From assembly GCA_965660355.1 (NCBI GenBank), contig CBFHZN010000007.1, forward strand, positions 1 to 64,000: a DNA stretch of 64,000 nt, given 5' to 3'. Position 1 is the stretch's first letter. The number at the start of each line of letters is the position of its first letter. Shown one piece after another: positions 22,395 through 30,167 of the stretch. The stretch is from CAJXVY01 sp965660355 (lineage in GTDB: Bacteria; Actinomycetota; Actinomycetes; Actinomycetales; Microbacteriaceae). A program made the position numbers and the translations under genes. Under the pieces are notes generated by a model, which made no database searches, was not told the DNA's origin, and saw only the letters and a program-made list of their open reading frames with translations.

Positions 22395-22515
22395 ACAAAA
22401 CAATCTGGAGATGGAAGACATCAAGAAGTACTTGAATGATTCTATCAAAAAGAATCTGGAAGCAGAGGCAATGAACCTCAACTTCCTACCGAAGTTAAAC
22501 ACATTGGATGTTTAA
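22255..22515 (+). CDS. 33: Late-transcription coactivator gp33
   Basis: An 86-residue acidic helical protein. The segment KKKFSKMVEETV...YIDSIVHLCEQNNLEMEDIKKYL ending EAEAMNLNFLPK matches gp33 of marine T4-like phages: a helix with C-E-x-x-x-I/L-E-x-E-x-I-K-K and a final A-x-x-L-N-x-L-P. In T4, gp33 bridges host RNA polymerase and the sliding clamp to fire late promoters. That fits the many TATAAATA sites here. The start could be 22255 or the internal ATG at 22306; the former overlaps the upstream gene by 140 bp. Confidence 0.78.
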   Translation: MEKTTTNHQESQPQENFMTKKKFSKMVEETVMRTQMSYIDSIVHLCEQNNLEMEDIKKYLNDSIKKNLEAEAMNLNFLPKLNTLDV

Positions 22516-22517
22516 CT

Positions 22518-22549
22518 GCTTGACAGATCAAGCATATATACTGTATCAT
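22518..22549 (+). promoter_or_regulatory. Promoter with hairpin upstream of gp32
   Basis: -35 TTGACA (22520-22525), 18-bp spacer, -10 TATCAT (22544-22549). A hairpin GCTTGA-caga-TCAAGC (22518-22533) overlaps the -35 and could serve as an operator or mark the end of the gp33 transcript. The leader to the ATG at 22607 is AT-rich and looks unstructured, as in T4 gene 32, where gp32 binds its own leader. Confidence 0.6.
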
Positions 22550-22606
22550 TATGAATAAAGTGGATAAGCGTAATACAACATATACAAATATATACGGAGA
22601 TAATAT

Positions 22607-23524
22607 ATGAGCTTTGAAAATCTAAAGTCTAAGTCTACGGACGTGTCTAAACTGGTTTCTGCCGCAAACGAGATGAATGGTAAAGGCGGTGAGAAAAAAT
22701 CATATGGTGATGATCGTTTTTGGAAACCCTCGGTAGACGAGAGTGGTAATGGTTATGCGGTCATTCGTTTTTTGCCTGCAGGGGATGGTCAAGAACTCCC
22801 TTGGATTCGCTATTGGGATCACTTCTTCAAAGGCCCGACTGGTCAGTGGTATATCGAGAAGTCCCTGACAACCCTTGGTCAGAATGATCCGGTGAGTGAA
22901 CACAACTCGCGTTTGTGGAACTCTGGTATCGAAGACGATAAAGAGACTGCCCGTAAACAGAAACGCAGACTTCACTATGTGTCGAATATTCTGGTGGTGA
23001 GTGACCCGTCAAATCCTGCTAATGATGGTAAGGTATTTCTGTATGACTTTGGTAAGAAGATCTTTGATAAGATCATGGATGTCATGCAACCCCAGTTTCC
23101 GGGCGAAGAACCCATCAACCCATTTGACTTCTGGAAGGGTGCAGATTTTCAGTTGAAGATTCGTAATGTTGCGGGTTATCGTAACTATGACAAGTCAGAG
23201 TTCAAGAGTCCGACAGTGTTGGATGAGTCCGAAGAAAAACTCAAAGCAATCTATAATCAGATGCATGACCTCAACGAGTTTGTGGATCCCTCTTCGTTCA
23301 AGTCATATGATGAACTGAAGGGTCGATTGCAAGTTGTCTTGGGTGAGTCTGTTGGTGCGGGTTCGACTGCGAAAAACGAGTCTGTGAGTCAAAGTGCAGA
23401 GTCCAATGTGGGACGCAGTGCGCCTGAACCCGAGATTGTATCTGCTCCTACCCCCAGTGCGGGTGCGGAAGAAGATGAAGAAGATACTCTCTCTTACTTC
23501 GCAAAAATGGCACAAGAAGACTAA
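22607..23524 (+). CDS. 32: Single-stranded DNA-binding protein gp32
   Basis: A 305-residue gp32 homologue (T4: 301). The basic N-terminal part (FENLKSKSTDVSKLV) suits cooperative binding. The OB-fold core contains RFLPAGDGQELPWIRYWDHFF, interrupted here at 20 positions, and LHYVSNILVVSDPSNP with GKVFLYDFGKKIFDKI, closely following T4 residues around 110-140. The C terminus is Ser/Pro-rich and ends acidic (EEDEEDTLSYF), the region that recruits partners in T4. There is no Cys in the entire protein, so the T4 zinc site (His64 plus three Cys) is missing apart from an equivalent His. Confidence 0.93.
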   Translation: MSFENLKSKSTDVSKLVSAANEMNGKGGEKKSYGDDRFWKPSVDESGNGYAVIRFLPAGDGQELPWIRYWDHFFKGPTGQWYIEKSLTTLGQNDPVSEHNSRLWNSGIEDDKETARKQKRRLHYVSNILVVSDPSNPANDGKVFLYDFGKKIFDKIMDVMQPQFPGEEPINPFDFWKGADFQLKIRNVAGYRNYDKSEFKSPTVLDESEEKLKAIYNQMHDLNEFVDPSSFKSYDELKGRLQVVLGESVGAGSTAKNESVSQSAESNVGRSAPEPEIVSAPTPSAGAEEDEEDTLSYFAKMAQED

Positions 23525-23532
23525 ATAGAGGC

Positions 23533-23553
23533 GGGGGAGAGAACTTCTCCCCC
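23533..23553 (+). terminator. Hairpin terminator after gp32
   Basis: GGGGGAGA (23533-23540) pairs with TCTCCCCC (23546-23553) around a 5-base loop, 8 bp after the gp32 stop. The following TTGCTT is a weak T-tract, so termination may be partial. Confidence 0.7.
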
Positions 23554-23576
23554 TTGCTTAAAGTAGGAGAAAAACT

Positions 23577-23729
23577 ATGGAAGTACTAGGATATTTAATC
23601 TTTGCTGGTGTCGCCGGAATGATTGGTTGGCATTTTTACTCAAAACGTAAAGAGACCAAATCAAATAACCGTTCTGTCGGTGGCGGCGGTGGGAGAAACC
23701 CATCTAAGACTAGAATCAGTAAACACTGA
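23577..23729 (+). CDS. Small single-span membrane protein (50 aa)
   Basis: ATG at 23577, preceded by TAGGAG, opens a 50-residue frame. Residues 3-20 are a membrane helix (VLGYLIFAGVAGMIGWHF); the rest is basic with a five-Gly run and a KTRISKH end. It lies downstream of the gp32 terminator and ends just before a large inverted repeat. No family recognised. Confidence 0.6.
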   Translation: MEVLGYLIFAGVAGMIGWHFYSKRKETKSNNRSVGGGGGRNPSKTRISKH

Positions 23730-23740
23730 AATCCTCACGC

Positions 23741-23818
23741 AACCAACCCATCGGGTTCAGTCTGTGTTACCCAAACACTATAAAGGAACTGATTTGCTAC
23801 TTGACCGATGGGTTGGTT
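23741..23818 (+). ncRNA. Candidate structured RNA or long inverted repeat
   Basis: A perfect 14-bp inverted repeat, AACCAACCCATCGG (23741-23754) and CCGATGGGTTGGTT (23805-23818), encloses 50 bases that hold further short pairings (TCAG/CTGA and GTGT/ACAC), giving a nested 78-nt fold. It lies between convergent genes and codes for nothing obvious. GGTTGGT (23811-23817) could also pair with ACCAACC (23824-23830) in the tape-measure gene end. The strand is uncertain; a bidirectional terminator is the main alternative. Confidence 0.45.
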
Positions 23819-23821
23819 ATT

Positions 23822-25939
23822 TTACCAACCCCAAGTCCTATCGAGATTATCTGTTGCAGGCATGTTGTTATTGATTAACGCGGTCTGATTATTATTCACA
23901 TTGTTATTATTATTAACCACACGTTGAGATGCATCCACCGCATTGACCATTGACTTCTGTTCCACATCTCTACGTTCTCTTTCTGCAACTGTCAACTGCG
24001 CATTTGCCATTTGTCTTTGAGAGAAGTCGGGTCTCTCTGGCCTCTGACGAGTTTCTGTTGGTTCAGGTTCTCTTGTTGCGACACGAGGGATATCTTCATT
24101 TCGACCCTCGACCGGCCTGAGTTTTTGTTCAATCTCTAACCTTTCAGCCGAGATATCTTGCATTTGTCTTTGAACCTGTCTTAACTTAGCGGGGTCTGAT
24201 TTTATCTCATCTTCGTTTTCTCGTGTACGTTGAATCAGTTCTTTTTCGCGTTTGTTTAGTTCCGCAAGTTTCTGGTTCAGTTCATCTTCTTCTTCCGAAG
24301 ATAATGATTCTTGTCGTTCAGGAGTTTCGGGTTGTCTTTGACTGTCACCTATTTTAACTTCCGATCTTTCGGGAGGCGGTTCATCCAAAAACTCATAAAT
24401 CCCGTCTGGTATAAAACCGCCGAGAAAACTGTCTTGATCAGGAATAACTTTTCGAAGCATCGATTTGATGCCCTCGATGACACTACTTCCTAAGTTTGCG
24501 AGCGCTCCAACGATTCCTTCTTCTTGAATGTCTTTGAAGATTTGTACTATGCCGTCTTTGATACCCAGTACCACATCGGTGACCGAATCAAAAATGTCTT
24601 GGATCAGATTCGCAAAAGAGAATGATTCTAACATTTCCGCAAAGTTCTCGAACCCAAGTTTGCTTGCAATAAACCCGACAGCAGACTTAAGTAGATCTAA
24701 CGGAATGCCAATGATACCTCTTGCTACTCCACCTATTGCTCCAAGTGCGCCCGCAATGAGTTTGTTGAAGATACCTTCCTGTTCTTCCCATCCCCGCATG
24801 AATCCCTTAAACCCATCTATGATGCCCATGATGATGGTTACCGGGAATGCAATAAATCTGCCTAATGTCCCGAACAGTCGAAAGATGCCCCCAAGTCTGC
24901 TACCAAAACCTTGTATTGCAGTTTTGATTCCGTTGATTGCCTTGGTGATCGGTGAAAACAGTTTTGAAATGCCGCTGGTCGACTGGGTTGCGGTCTTAGT
25001 AACACCCGCAACAGATCTCCAAGCATCAAAGAAACCATCGATCGCCTTGGTGATCGGTGAAAAGATTCCTTTAATCATCCCCCCCGTTGATGAACCGATA
25101 GAACCGATTCTAGTCCCTATACGTCTAAAAACATTGAAGAATCCGTTGATTGATTTTGTGATGAACCCGGTGACCTTACCCAGTCTTTCGGTTATCATTT
25201 TAGGGATCGTAGACAGAGAAGTTCCTATGGATCTCATTGCGCCGAAAAGTGACGTGATCAACTGTGGTATTCTTGATACCGATGAAACAACTGCGCGAAT
25301 CAGTTTGACCATTCCGGAAAATGTTTTACCGAGTCTCAAGAATAACTTCTCCATCGATGAGAGACTTCGGAATGTTCCGTTTGCGCTTCGGACTAATGGA
25401 CGTGTTCCGTCTACTCCTGCTTCAAATACGGTAGCGAGATTGGCAAAAGGTCTTGCAAGTGCTTTGATAGCACGAACCAACAGATTCACTGGTTTCATTA
25501 CCACCTTTGTGATACCACTGATTGTTGCTCTTACTGCCTTTCCTATTTGACCGAGTGTCTTGACCCAACCTTCAACAAAACCGCCTGCGAATGCGGTTGC
25601 TGCAACCGGGATTGCGGCAAGAACTCCGAGTACTTTTGTTGCTATATTGGCAGTACCAAATAACATCAGGTCACTCAGACCAGAGTCATCTTCTGTTTTA
25701 CCTGATACCTTTTTCTGGTCTTCTTTATCTTCTCCGCCTTTTGATTTCTGTTCTCTCTTTTCTTCTAACGCATCCAGACGAGAACCACGGAACTCTTTGA
25801 GAAGATCGCCCACAGTCTTATGAAGAGACTCGGTTGACTGAGTATTCTCTTCGGTCTTATTAGTGAGTTCCATCAACCCCTGAGAGTTTTCTTCTCGGAG
25901 CAGACTGATACTCTTGTCTAATGTGGCAATACCTTCCAT
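23822..25939 (-). CDS. Tail tape-measure-like protein (705 aa)
   Basis: A 705-residue protein in the tail gene block. The order is an N-terminal coiled coil (1-70), a long central region (about 90-470) of alternating amphipathic and strongly hydrophobic helices (for example LGVLAAIPVAATAFAGGF), and a charged coiled coil (about 550-620) rich in Glu/Arg/Gln. It ends in an Asn-rich tail with VVNNNNNVNNNQ and a final RTWGW. This composition is typical of tape-measure proteins that sit in the tail tube and may enter the host membrane. Length relative to T4 gp29 (590 aa) is plausible. It starts directly after the gp51-like stop. Confidence 0.7.
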   Translation of the reverse strand: MEGIATLDKSISLLREENSQGLMELTNKTEENTQSTESLHKTVGDLLKEFRGSRLDALEEKREQKSKGGEDKEDQKKVSGKTEDDSGLSDLMLFGTANIATKVLGVLAAIPVAATAFAGGFVEGWVKTLGQIGKAVRATISGITKVVMKPVNLLVRAIKALARPFANLATVFEAGVDGTRPLVRSANGTFRSLSSMEKLFLRLGKTFSGMVKLIRAVVSSVSRIPQLITSLFGAMRSIGTSLSTIPKMITERLGKVTGFITKSINGFFNVFRRIGTRIGSIGSSTGGMIKGIFSPITKAIDGFFDAWRSVAGVTKTATQSTSGISKLFSPITKAINGIKTAIQGFGSRLGGIFRLFGTLGRFIAFPVTIIMGIIDGFKGFMRGWEEQEGIFNKLIAGALGAIGGVARGIIGIPLDLLKSAVGFIASKLGFENFAEMLESFSFANLIQDIFDSVTDVVLGIKDGIVQIFKDIQEEGIVGALANLGSSVIEGIKSMLRKVIPDQDSFLGGFIPDGIYEFLDEPPPERSEVKIGDSQRQPETPERQESLSSEEEDELNQKLAELNKREKELIQRTRENEDEIKSDPAKLRQVQRQMQDISAERLEIEQKLRPVEGRNEDIPRVATREPEPTETRQRPERPDFSQRQMANAQLTVAERERRDVEQKSMVNAVDASQRVVNNNNNVNNNQTALINNNMPATDNLDRTWGW

Positions 25940-26104
25940 TTACATTCCCTGTTGGTTCTTTATCCTTTCGTTTTCTTCCTTAATATAATCAATCAGCATT
26001 CCAACATATATTTCCCTCTCCCACGGTATCATCATTTCAATCTCGGTCAGACTATAATGATGGTGTTGCATCAACGAAAAGTTGGTCTTATAGTGGTTGA
26101 CCAA
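25940..26104 (-). CDS. gp51-like baseplate hub assembly protein (54 aa)
   Basis: A small minus-strand frame between gp26 and the tape-measure gene. The product contains NHYKTNFSLMQHHHYSL then TEIEMMIPWEREIYVGML, the pattern of the short proteins that follow gp26 in marine T4-like phages and are annotated as gp51-like (hub assembly) or its functional stand-in. No ATG lies at the expected N terminus; I place the start at the TTG complementary to 26102-26104, and the true start could be slightly upstream within the gp26 end. The stop abuts the next ATG (TAAATG). Confidence 0.6.
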   Translation of the reverse strand: MVNHYKTNFSLMQHHHYSLTEIEMMIPWEREIYVGMLIDYIKEENERIKNQQGM

Positions 26105-26121
26105 ATTATCGTGTGAGAGGT

Positions 26122-26826
26122 TTATGATAAAAAATCTTGTATCCCTTTCAGTGTTACCTGATTCTCATGACCGCAATCCTTACATGCAAACTCCACTTCG
26201 TGTTCCATAGCAGGAATCTCATTCAGAAACTCAGATACTTTTTGGAACTGAATCTGATTCATCGACTCCACAAACTCGGTCAGTTCTTTTTTGGTCACTT
26301 CCTTCGCATCGGTTCTTTCTTCTTCGGTGATGATTGCCTTGATTGAGTTGACCACCATCGAGAAACCGACCTCGATTTCATCACCTTCTAGGTTGGTCGA
26401 CATCACATCATTGTAAGACGGATAGTCCATCTCAACACTCACCGAAGGCGTCAGTTCAATGATCTTATCGACCTTTGACTCTGTGACACCGACATTTGCG
26501 ATATCAATTGTCTGTTCATTCTTAGAACTACACTCAGTACAAGTTAGATAGACCGTAGAGTTCTCACCCACAGACTTAGACCGAATCTGTGTGAACAGAT
26601 ACTCGATATCAAACGTCTTGAGTGATGAGATATCGAGGTCTTCGTCAATACATGCACTTAATGTATCCACAATCGCACGAAGCGCTTGTTTCTGGTCTTG
26701 TGACTCGAACGCCATCATCAAGACCTTTTCTTCTTTCACCAAGTAGGGTCGGAAGGACACTTCCTTGCCACTTGACGGAATTGTTACCTTATACTTTGGA
26801 TCACTATTTAACTTAGGTAATGCCAT
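26122..26826 (-). CDS. 26: Baseplate hub protein gp26
   Basis: A 234-residue protein of the T4 gp26 baseplate family. The start LPKLNSDPKYKVTIPSSGKE and the following FRPYLVKEEKVLMMA are the conserved N terminus. Two Cys pairs, CTEC (96-99) and CKDC (215-218), flank the central helical region and could form a zinc ribbon. In T4 gp26 belongs to the central hub assembly pathway. The next gene downstream is the gp51-like gene, the usual marine order. Confidence 0.85.
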   Translation of the reverse strand: MALPKLNSDPKYKVTIPSSGKEVSFRPYLVKEEKVLMMAFESQDQKQALRAIVDTLSACIDEDLDISSLKTFDIEYLFTQIRSKSVGENSTVYLTCTECSSKNEQTIDIANVGVTESKVDKIIELTPSVSVEMDYPSYNDVMSTNLEGDEIEVGFSMVVNSIKAIITEEERTDAKEVTKKELTEFVESMNQIQFQKVSEFLNEIPAMEHEVEFACKDCGHENQVTLKGIQDFLS

Positions 26827-26843
26827 ACTTTACTCCAATTATT

Positions 26844-27548
26844 TTAACCAAATGTACCAATCAATCCACCTATGAGTGCGTCTCCTAGATTTCCATTGGG
26901 ATCTTGTGTCTCTTCGCTTTCCCAATCCTTGAACGACAACTGAACGCCAAGTTCGGTTATCGAATTATTCTGATCATCCCCCAACTGAATATCATTCACG
27001 GTTGTGGGGTATGCTTCTTTGATTCTTACCTTACGAACCGAACGTGCGTCCGACCCAAGACTGATATCCACCTCACCCTGTGCAAGATCAATAAACCCAA
27101 GATCAGGTAGTCTTTGTTTTAGTGAGGTCGGCACACCATCAAGGAATCCGAGTTGTTTCTTAAACAAACTAAAACCCGTGCCTTTTTGTAACTGTTCGAT
27201 GGTCACATCATAGACATAATCATCATAGTAACCGACCTCATAGGTCTCCTGATTGTGGGCAAGTTTTTGCCACTCTTGGAAATACTTAGTCACCGAGTGA
27301 TTGTTCATCACATGAAATGTTAGTGCAAGGTCTGCGATTACATACCCATTTGCCATCTTACGATTGATCGTTCCGATCTGATAATCAATCGATGTGACCT
27401 GACGACCAGGCAATGCCGTTGCCTTACAAATTAAGTTAAGGTCGCCCGAACCGACACCCGCAAGAGGGGGCAATGTGATCCTATAAAGATTAGGTAACGC
27501 AAACCCACCGGACGAACTTGCAAGTGACTTAAACTCATCGATGTTCAT
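26844..27548 (-). CDS. Tail-tube-family baseplate/tube protein (gp54/gp19-like)
   Basis: A 234-residue protein with the tube-protein fold pattern: FALPNLYRITLPPLAG at the start, LICKATALPGRQV, LTFHVMNNHSVTKYFQEW and a late VRKVRIKEAYPTTVNDIQLG. This is the signature series of T4 gp19-like tube proteins and of gp54-type tube initiators in marine T4-like phages. Its position between gp26 and other baseplate genes favours a baseplate-tube junction role over the major tube protein. It overlaps its upstream neighbour by one base (TAATG). Confidence 0.72.
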   Translation of the reverse strand: MNIDEFKSLASSSGGFALPNLYRITLPPLAGVGSGDLNLICKATALPGRQVTSIDYQIGTINRKMANGYVIADLALTFHVMNNHSVTKYFQEWQKLAHNQETYEVGYYDDYVYDVTIEQLQKGTGFSLFKKQLGFLDGVPTSLKQRLPDLGFIDLAQGEVDISLGSDARSVRKVRIKEAYPTTVNDIQLGDDQNNSITELGVQLSFKDWESEETQDPNGNLGDALIGGLIGTFG

Positions 27549-28129
27549 TAGATCATCTGCCTTGAATCGTAGTAGACCTTCTGTCTTTGTCTCTTACGCC
27601 AGTCTGCGGTCGGAAGAAAAGTTGCAATCTCCCATTCCGGTGCGGGTACTTCTGCGAACTTGCTTTTCACATGTTCGGTCAGGTAGTGTTTAAAACACGG
27701 TTTGTAATACTTAAGATTCGATGTGCTCTTCAGAAGTTTATAGTTCAGTCGAAACTTACTGTCTTCATCGATATTCTTTTCTGAGATGTCCATCAATGCG
27801 TCCAGAAACTTTGCGCGAAGAATCGGGGGAAGATAGTGTAGATTCAACCCATAGAATCCACCTTCCGCAGGCCCGACAATCACCGAAAGAGGGAATGCAT
27901 CATAATAAGGCAATGTCTCTTTCAACTTGGGATCGTAGAAGTACATATACATCCGACCCACAATCTGACGCCCCCGCGATCTGATCGGATCTTCTTTCAT
28001 CAGATCTTCGCGGTTGATGCTTCTTAGGTTACTTGCTTTCTTTCGAAACCACTCGCGTGATTCTTTGGTGCGCGGTGTAATACCAGCACGAAACGCTTGT
28101 AACTCTAGTCGGTCAAAGATATTGGACAC
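27548..28129 (-). CDS. Conserved structural-module protein (193 aa)
   Basis: A 193-residue protein. The central part, YMYFYDPKLKETLPYYDAFP followed by GPAEGGFYGLNLHYLPPILR, is a strongly conserved sequence of T4-like phages that I recognise but cannot tie to a proven function. It is always near tail or baseplate genes. There are many basic residues and no membrane segment. A minus-strand late promoter is present at 28156-28163, 27 bp upstream of the start. Confidence 0.65.
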   Translation of the reverse strand: MSNIFDRLELQAFRAGITPRTKESREWFRKKASNLRSINREDLMKEDPIRSRGRQIVGRMYMYFYDPKLKETLPYYDAFPLSVIVGPAEGGFYGLNLHYLPPILRAKFLDALMDISEKNIDEDSKFRLNYKLLKSTSNLKYYKPCFKHYLTEHVKSKFAEVPAPEWEIATFLPTADWRKRQRQKVYYDSRQMI

Positions 28130-28154
28130 AGAGATTCCTCTTTACTATTCTGTT

Positions 28155-28730
28155 TTATTTATACGTTTTGTTGTGAACTTTCCAGTGTTCTTTGTTCAAT
28201 ACAATATGGGGTTTGAAGTGTCGAATCAATCGGTCAATATCATCATTGTCAATGTCAAATGTCATGAATCCGGGGTGACCTCGAAAGTATCTTTTGATCT
28301 GATCTTCTCGTTCTTCTCGTTCCTTTCTCCAGATCTCTTTCATTTCATCTTTGGTCTGAATGCTATATGATTTCATACACCGTTGGATGAAGTGACCCTT
28401 CTTGTGTTTTGTCCTACTCTCCAACCAGTCATCCATGTTTCTTGTTTGAAGAATAAAAAAGGCGTCCGGATACTCTTGATAAAACTCTTTATACCATTGG
28501 TTTCCTTCGACACACTGATTCTTTTTATAGTATGAGATATCACTGTATGCAGTCGCGCCCGAGATATTATGTAGTATGGGTTTATCGCCTCTTAGGTTTC
28601 CTTGCATGACCTGAACAAGGTTCTTTCCTTTGATCAGGTGATGGTAACTGGTATACCCGGACGACTCAAAGAGTTTGTGAAATGCGGTCGTTGCGGTTTT
28701 GTTGAACCCCAGAAAGAATACTTTTCTCAC
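28155..28730 (-). CDS. Sulfotransferase (PAPS-dependent), copy 3
   Basis: A 191-residue protein. FFLGFNKTATTAFH (5-18) is the 5'-phosphosulfate loop, and FFILQTRNMDDWLESR (about 94-109) is the 3'-phosphate region with the conserved Arg and Ser. It belongs to a sulfotransferase subgroup different from copies 1 and 2. It is inserted between gp4 and the structural-module gene, overlapping gp4 by 4 bp, and a late promoter inside its end restarts transcription, so it looks like an insertion into an older gene order. Confidence 0.8.
   Translation of the reverse strand: MRKVFFLGFNKTATTAFHKLFESSGYTSYHHLIKGKNLVQVMQGNLRGDKPILHNISGATAYSDISYYKKNQCVEGNQWYKEFYQEYPDAFFILQTRNMDDWLESRTKHKKGHFIQRCMKSYSIQTKDEMKEIWRKEREEREDQIKRYFRGHPGFMTFDIDNDDIDRLIRHFKPHIVLNKEHWKVHNKTYK
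28156..28163 (-). promoter_or_regulatory. T4-type late promoter (minus strand)
   Basis: Plus-strand TATTTATA reads TATAAATA on the minus strand, overlapping the stop codon of the sulfotransferase gene and 27 bp upstream of the start at 28129. It would give the tail block its own late transcript. Confidence 0.72.
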
Positions 28731-29212
28731 TTCTTTTTCTTCCGTGTGAATGGTTTGAGTTGACGAGTCGATTTAGGCATGATACCCATCTTGGTGAGTT
28801 CATTTTCAGTCCATATCTCAAAATGCCATCCACGATCGAGTGCATATTCCTTTGCCGCTTTCCATTTACTTTGATTCTTGATGAAAGTCAATCCTTCGGA
28901 GATGACTTGTCTTCGCGCGCGGCCGCGCCCCTGCGCGGGAATCTGCGTTTCTTTATATGGTTTGACTTCGACCAGAACATTCCGATCATTGGTATACTGA
29001 ATGAAGAAGTCCATGAAGTATCGATGCATTTTCTTATCGGTTTCGCATAGATAAGGTATCACAACCTCTTCGCTCGCCCACTTGCGAACATGAGGCGAGT
29101 TGTCACACCACTTCATTACATGACGTTCCCAGAGTGAACGATAGACCACATTCGAAGGATCGCCGATATACTTATCGGGGTTTTTGACCTTATATCTTCC
29201 TGAATATGCCAT
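28727..29212 (-). CDS. 4: Head completion nuclease gp4
   Basis: A 161-residue gp4 homologue (T4: 150). RYKVKNPDKYIGDPSNVVYRS at the start (over its first 20 positions), SLWERHVMKWCD, YFMDFFIQYTNDRNVLVEVKPYKE as separate segments and GLTFIKNQSKWKAAKEYA are the core of the TnsA-like endonuclease fold, with catalytic D, E and K in DFF...EVK. In T4 it finishes packaged heads and joins them to tails. I start at the ATG at 29212 with AAGGT ahead. A GC-rich patch (28913-28940) encodes QGRGRARRQ. Confidence 0.87.
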   Translation of the reverse strand: MAYSGRYKVKNPDKYIGDPSNVVYRSLWERHVMKWCDNSPHVRKWASEEVVIPYLCETDKKMHRYFMDFFIQYTNDRNVLVEVKPYKETQIPAQGRGRARRQVISEGLTFIKNQSKWKAAKEYALDRGWHFEIWTENELTKMGIMPKSTRQLKPFTRKKKK

Positions 29213-29220
29213 GGTTACCT

Positions 29221-29228
29221 TATAAATA
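29221..29228 (+). promoter_or_regulatory. T4-type late promoter (plus strand)
   Basis: TATAAATA at 29221-29228, 40 bp before the ATG of gp48. It faces the minus-strand late promoter at 29250-29257. Confidence 0.72.
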
Positions 29229-29249
29229 AAACCAGAATAGTCCAACACC

Positions 29250-29257
29250 TATTTATG
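29250..29257 (-). promoter_or_regulatory. Late promoter for gp4 (minus strand)
   Basis: Plus-strand TATTTATG reads CATAAATA on the minus strand, 38 bp upstream of the gp4 ATG. One base differs from the T4 consensus. Confidence 0.6.
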
Positions 29258-29267
29258 GATAAAAGAT

Positions 29268-30167
29268 ATGGCAGAGAACCTTCAGTTCCCGAGTGATCTC
29301 GGAGAGTATTACAATGGTAGAATTACCTTTACCATTAACTCTTCAAAAGAAACCGGGACAGGAAATACAAGACCCCCTTCGTCACTTGCAAGAAATGCGG
29401 GCGGAACTCCGATTGAACAAGAACAGTTTACCGGAAATTCACCTTCTCGTACTTCGACATCGAAACCAAACCGAAGTGTTCCGGACGGGAGTGTCACTTT
29501 GTATCTTCCGCCCGGTCTTGAATTCAAAGATGGTGTAGACTTTGGGGAAACCGACTTGGCAATCTCGGGCGGATTTGCGGAACAGGGAGAGTCTCTCCTT
29601 AGCGCAATTTCTGCTGATGGTCAGAGTTTTATTGAGGGGTTGAAGGGGGATGTGAGTTCCCAGTCAGGCCCCTTAGCAAGACTCATAGGTTCACAAGCAG
29701 CGCAATTGAACCCCACCAAACTAGCGGGAGCGCAAGCAGCAGCGCAAGTGCAGGCAGGGGTTGCGATTAACCCCAATACGAGGGTGTTATTTAAACGAGT
29801 AAACCTTCGACAGTTTGCATTCAGTTTTAAGTTGATTGGTAAGAATTCAGAAGAGGCCCGCGATATCGAAAATATTGTGAAGTTCTTTAGAAGACAACTC
29901 TATCCCGAGACCTTTGATGTGAGTGGTGTGGGCGTTGGTTACAAGTTTCCGGAAAAGTTTAATATCAAGATTTCATATCAGGGAAGTGAAGGTGAATGGA
30001 GTCCCCCGAAGATTAAGGACTGTTATCTCAGAGATGTGTCGACCACATACAATAGTTCGTCAATGGCATTTCATAAAGATGGCAGACCTGTAGAAATTGA
30101 TCTGTCCTTGAGTTTCATGGAATCAGCAGCACTCGAAAGAAAAGACATCGAAGAAGGGCAATTCTAA
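29268..30167 (+). CDS. 48: Baseplate tail-tube cap gp48
   Basis: A 299-residue protein resembling gp48. GSVTLYLPPGLEFKDGVDFG near 75-94 and the C-terminal VLFKRVNLRQFAFSFKLIGK followed by IVKFFRRQLYPE are typical of the gp48/gp54 pair that forms the platform where the tube starts. An Ala/Gln-rich stretch (QAAQLNPTKLAGAQAAAQVQ) lies in the middle. It has its own late promoter and a one-base overlap with gp53 (TAATG). Confidence 0.78.
   Translation: MAENLQFPSDLGEYYNGRITFTINSSKETGTGNTRPPSSLARNAGGTPIEQEQFTGNSPSRTSTSKPNRSVPDGSVTLYLPPGLEFKDGVDFGETDLAISGGFAEQGESLLSAISADGQSFIEGLKGDVSSQSGPLARLIGSQAAQLNPTKLAGAQAAAQVQAGVAINPNTRVLFKRVNLRQFAFSFKLIGKNSEEARDIENIVKFFRRQLYPETFDVSGVGVGYKFPEKFNIKISYQGSEGEWSPPKIKDCYLRDVSTTYNSSSMAFHKDGRPVEIDLSLSFMESAALERKDIEEGQF

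Noticed and set aside
24528..25550. A 340-codon frame antisense to the tape-measure gene
   Set aside because: It mirrors the low-complexity hydrophobic codons of the real gene, has unnatural Pro/Ile/Ser composition, no ribosome site and no neighbours on that strand.
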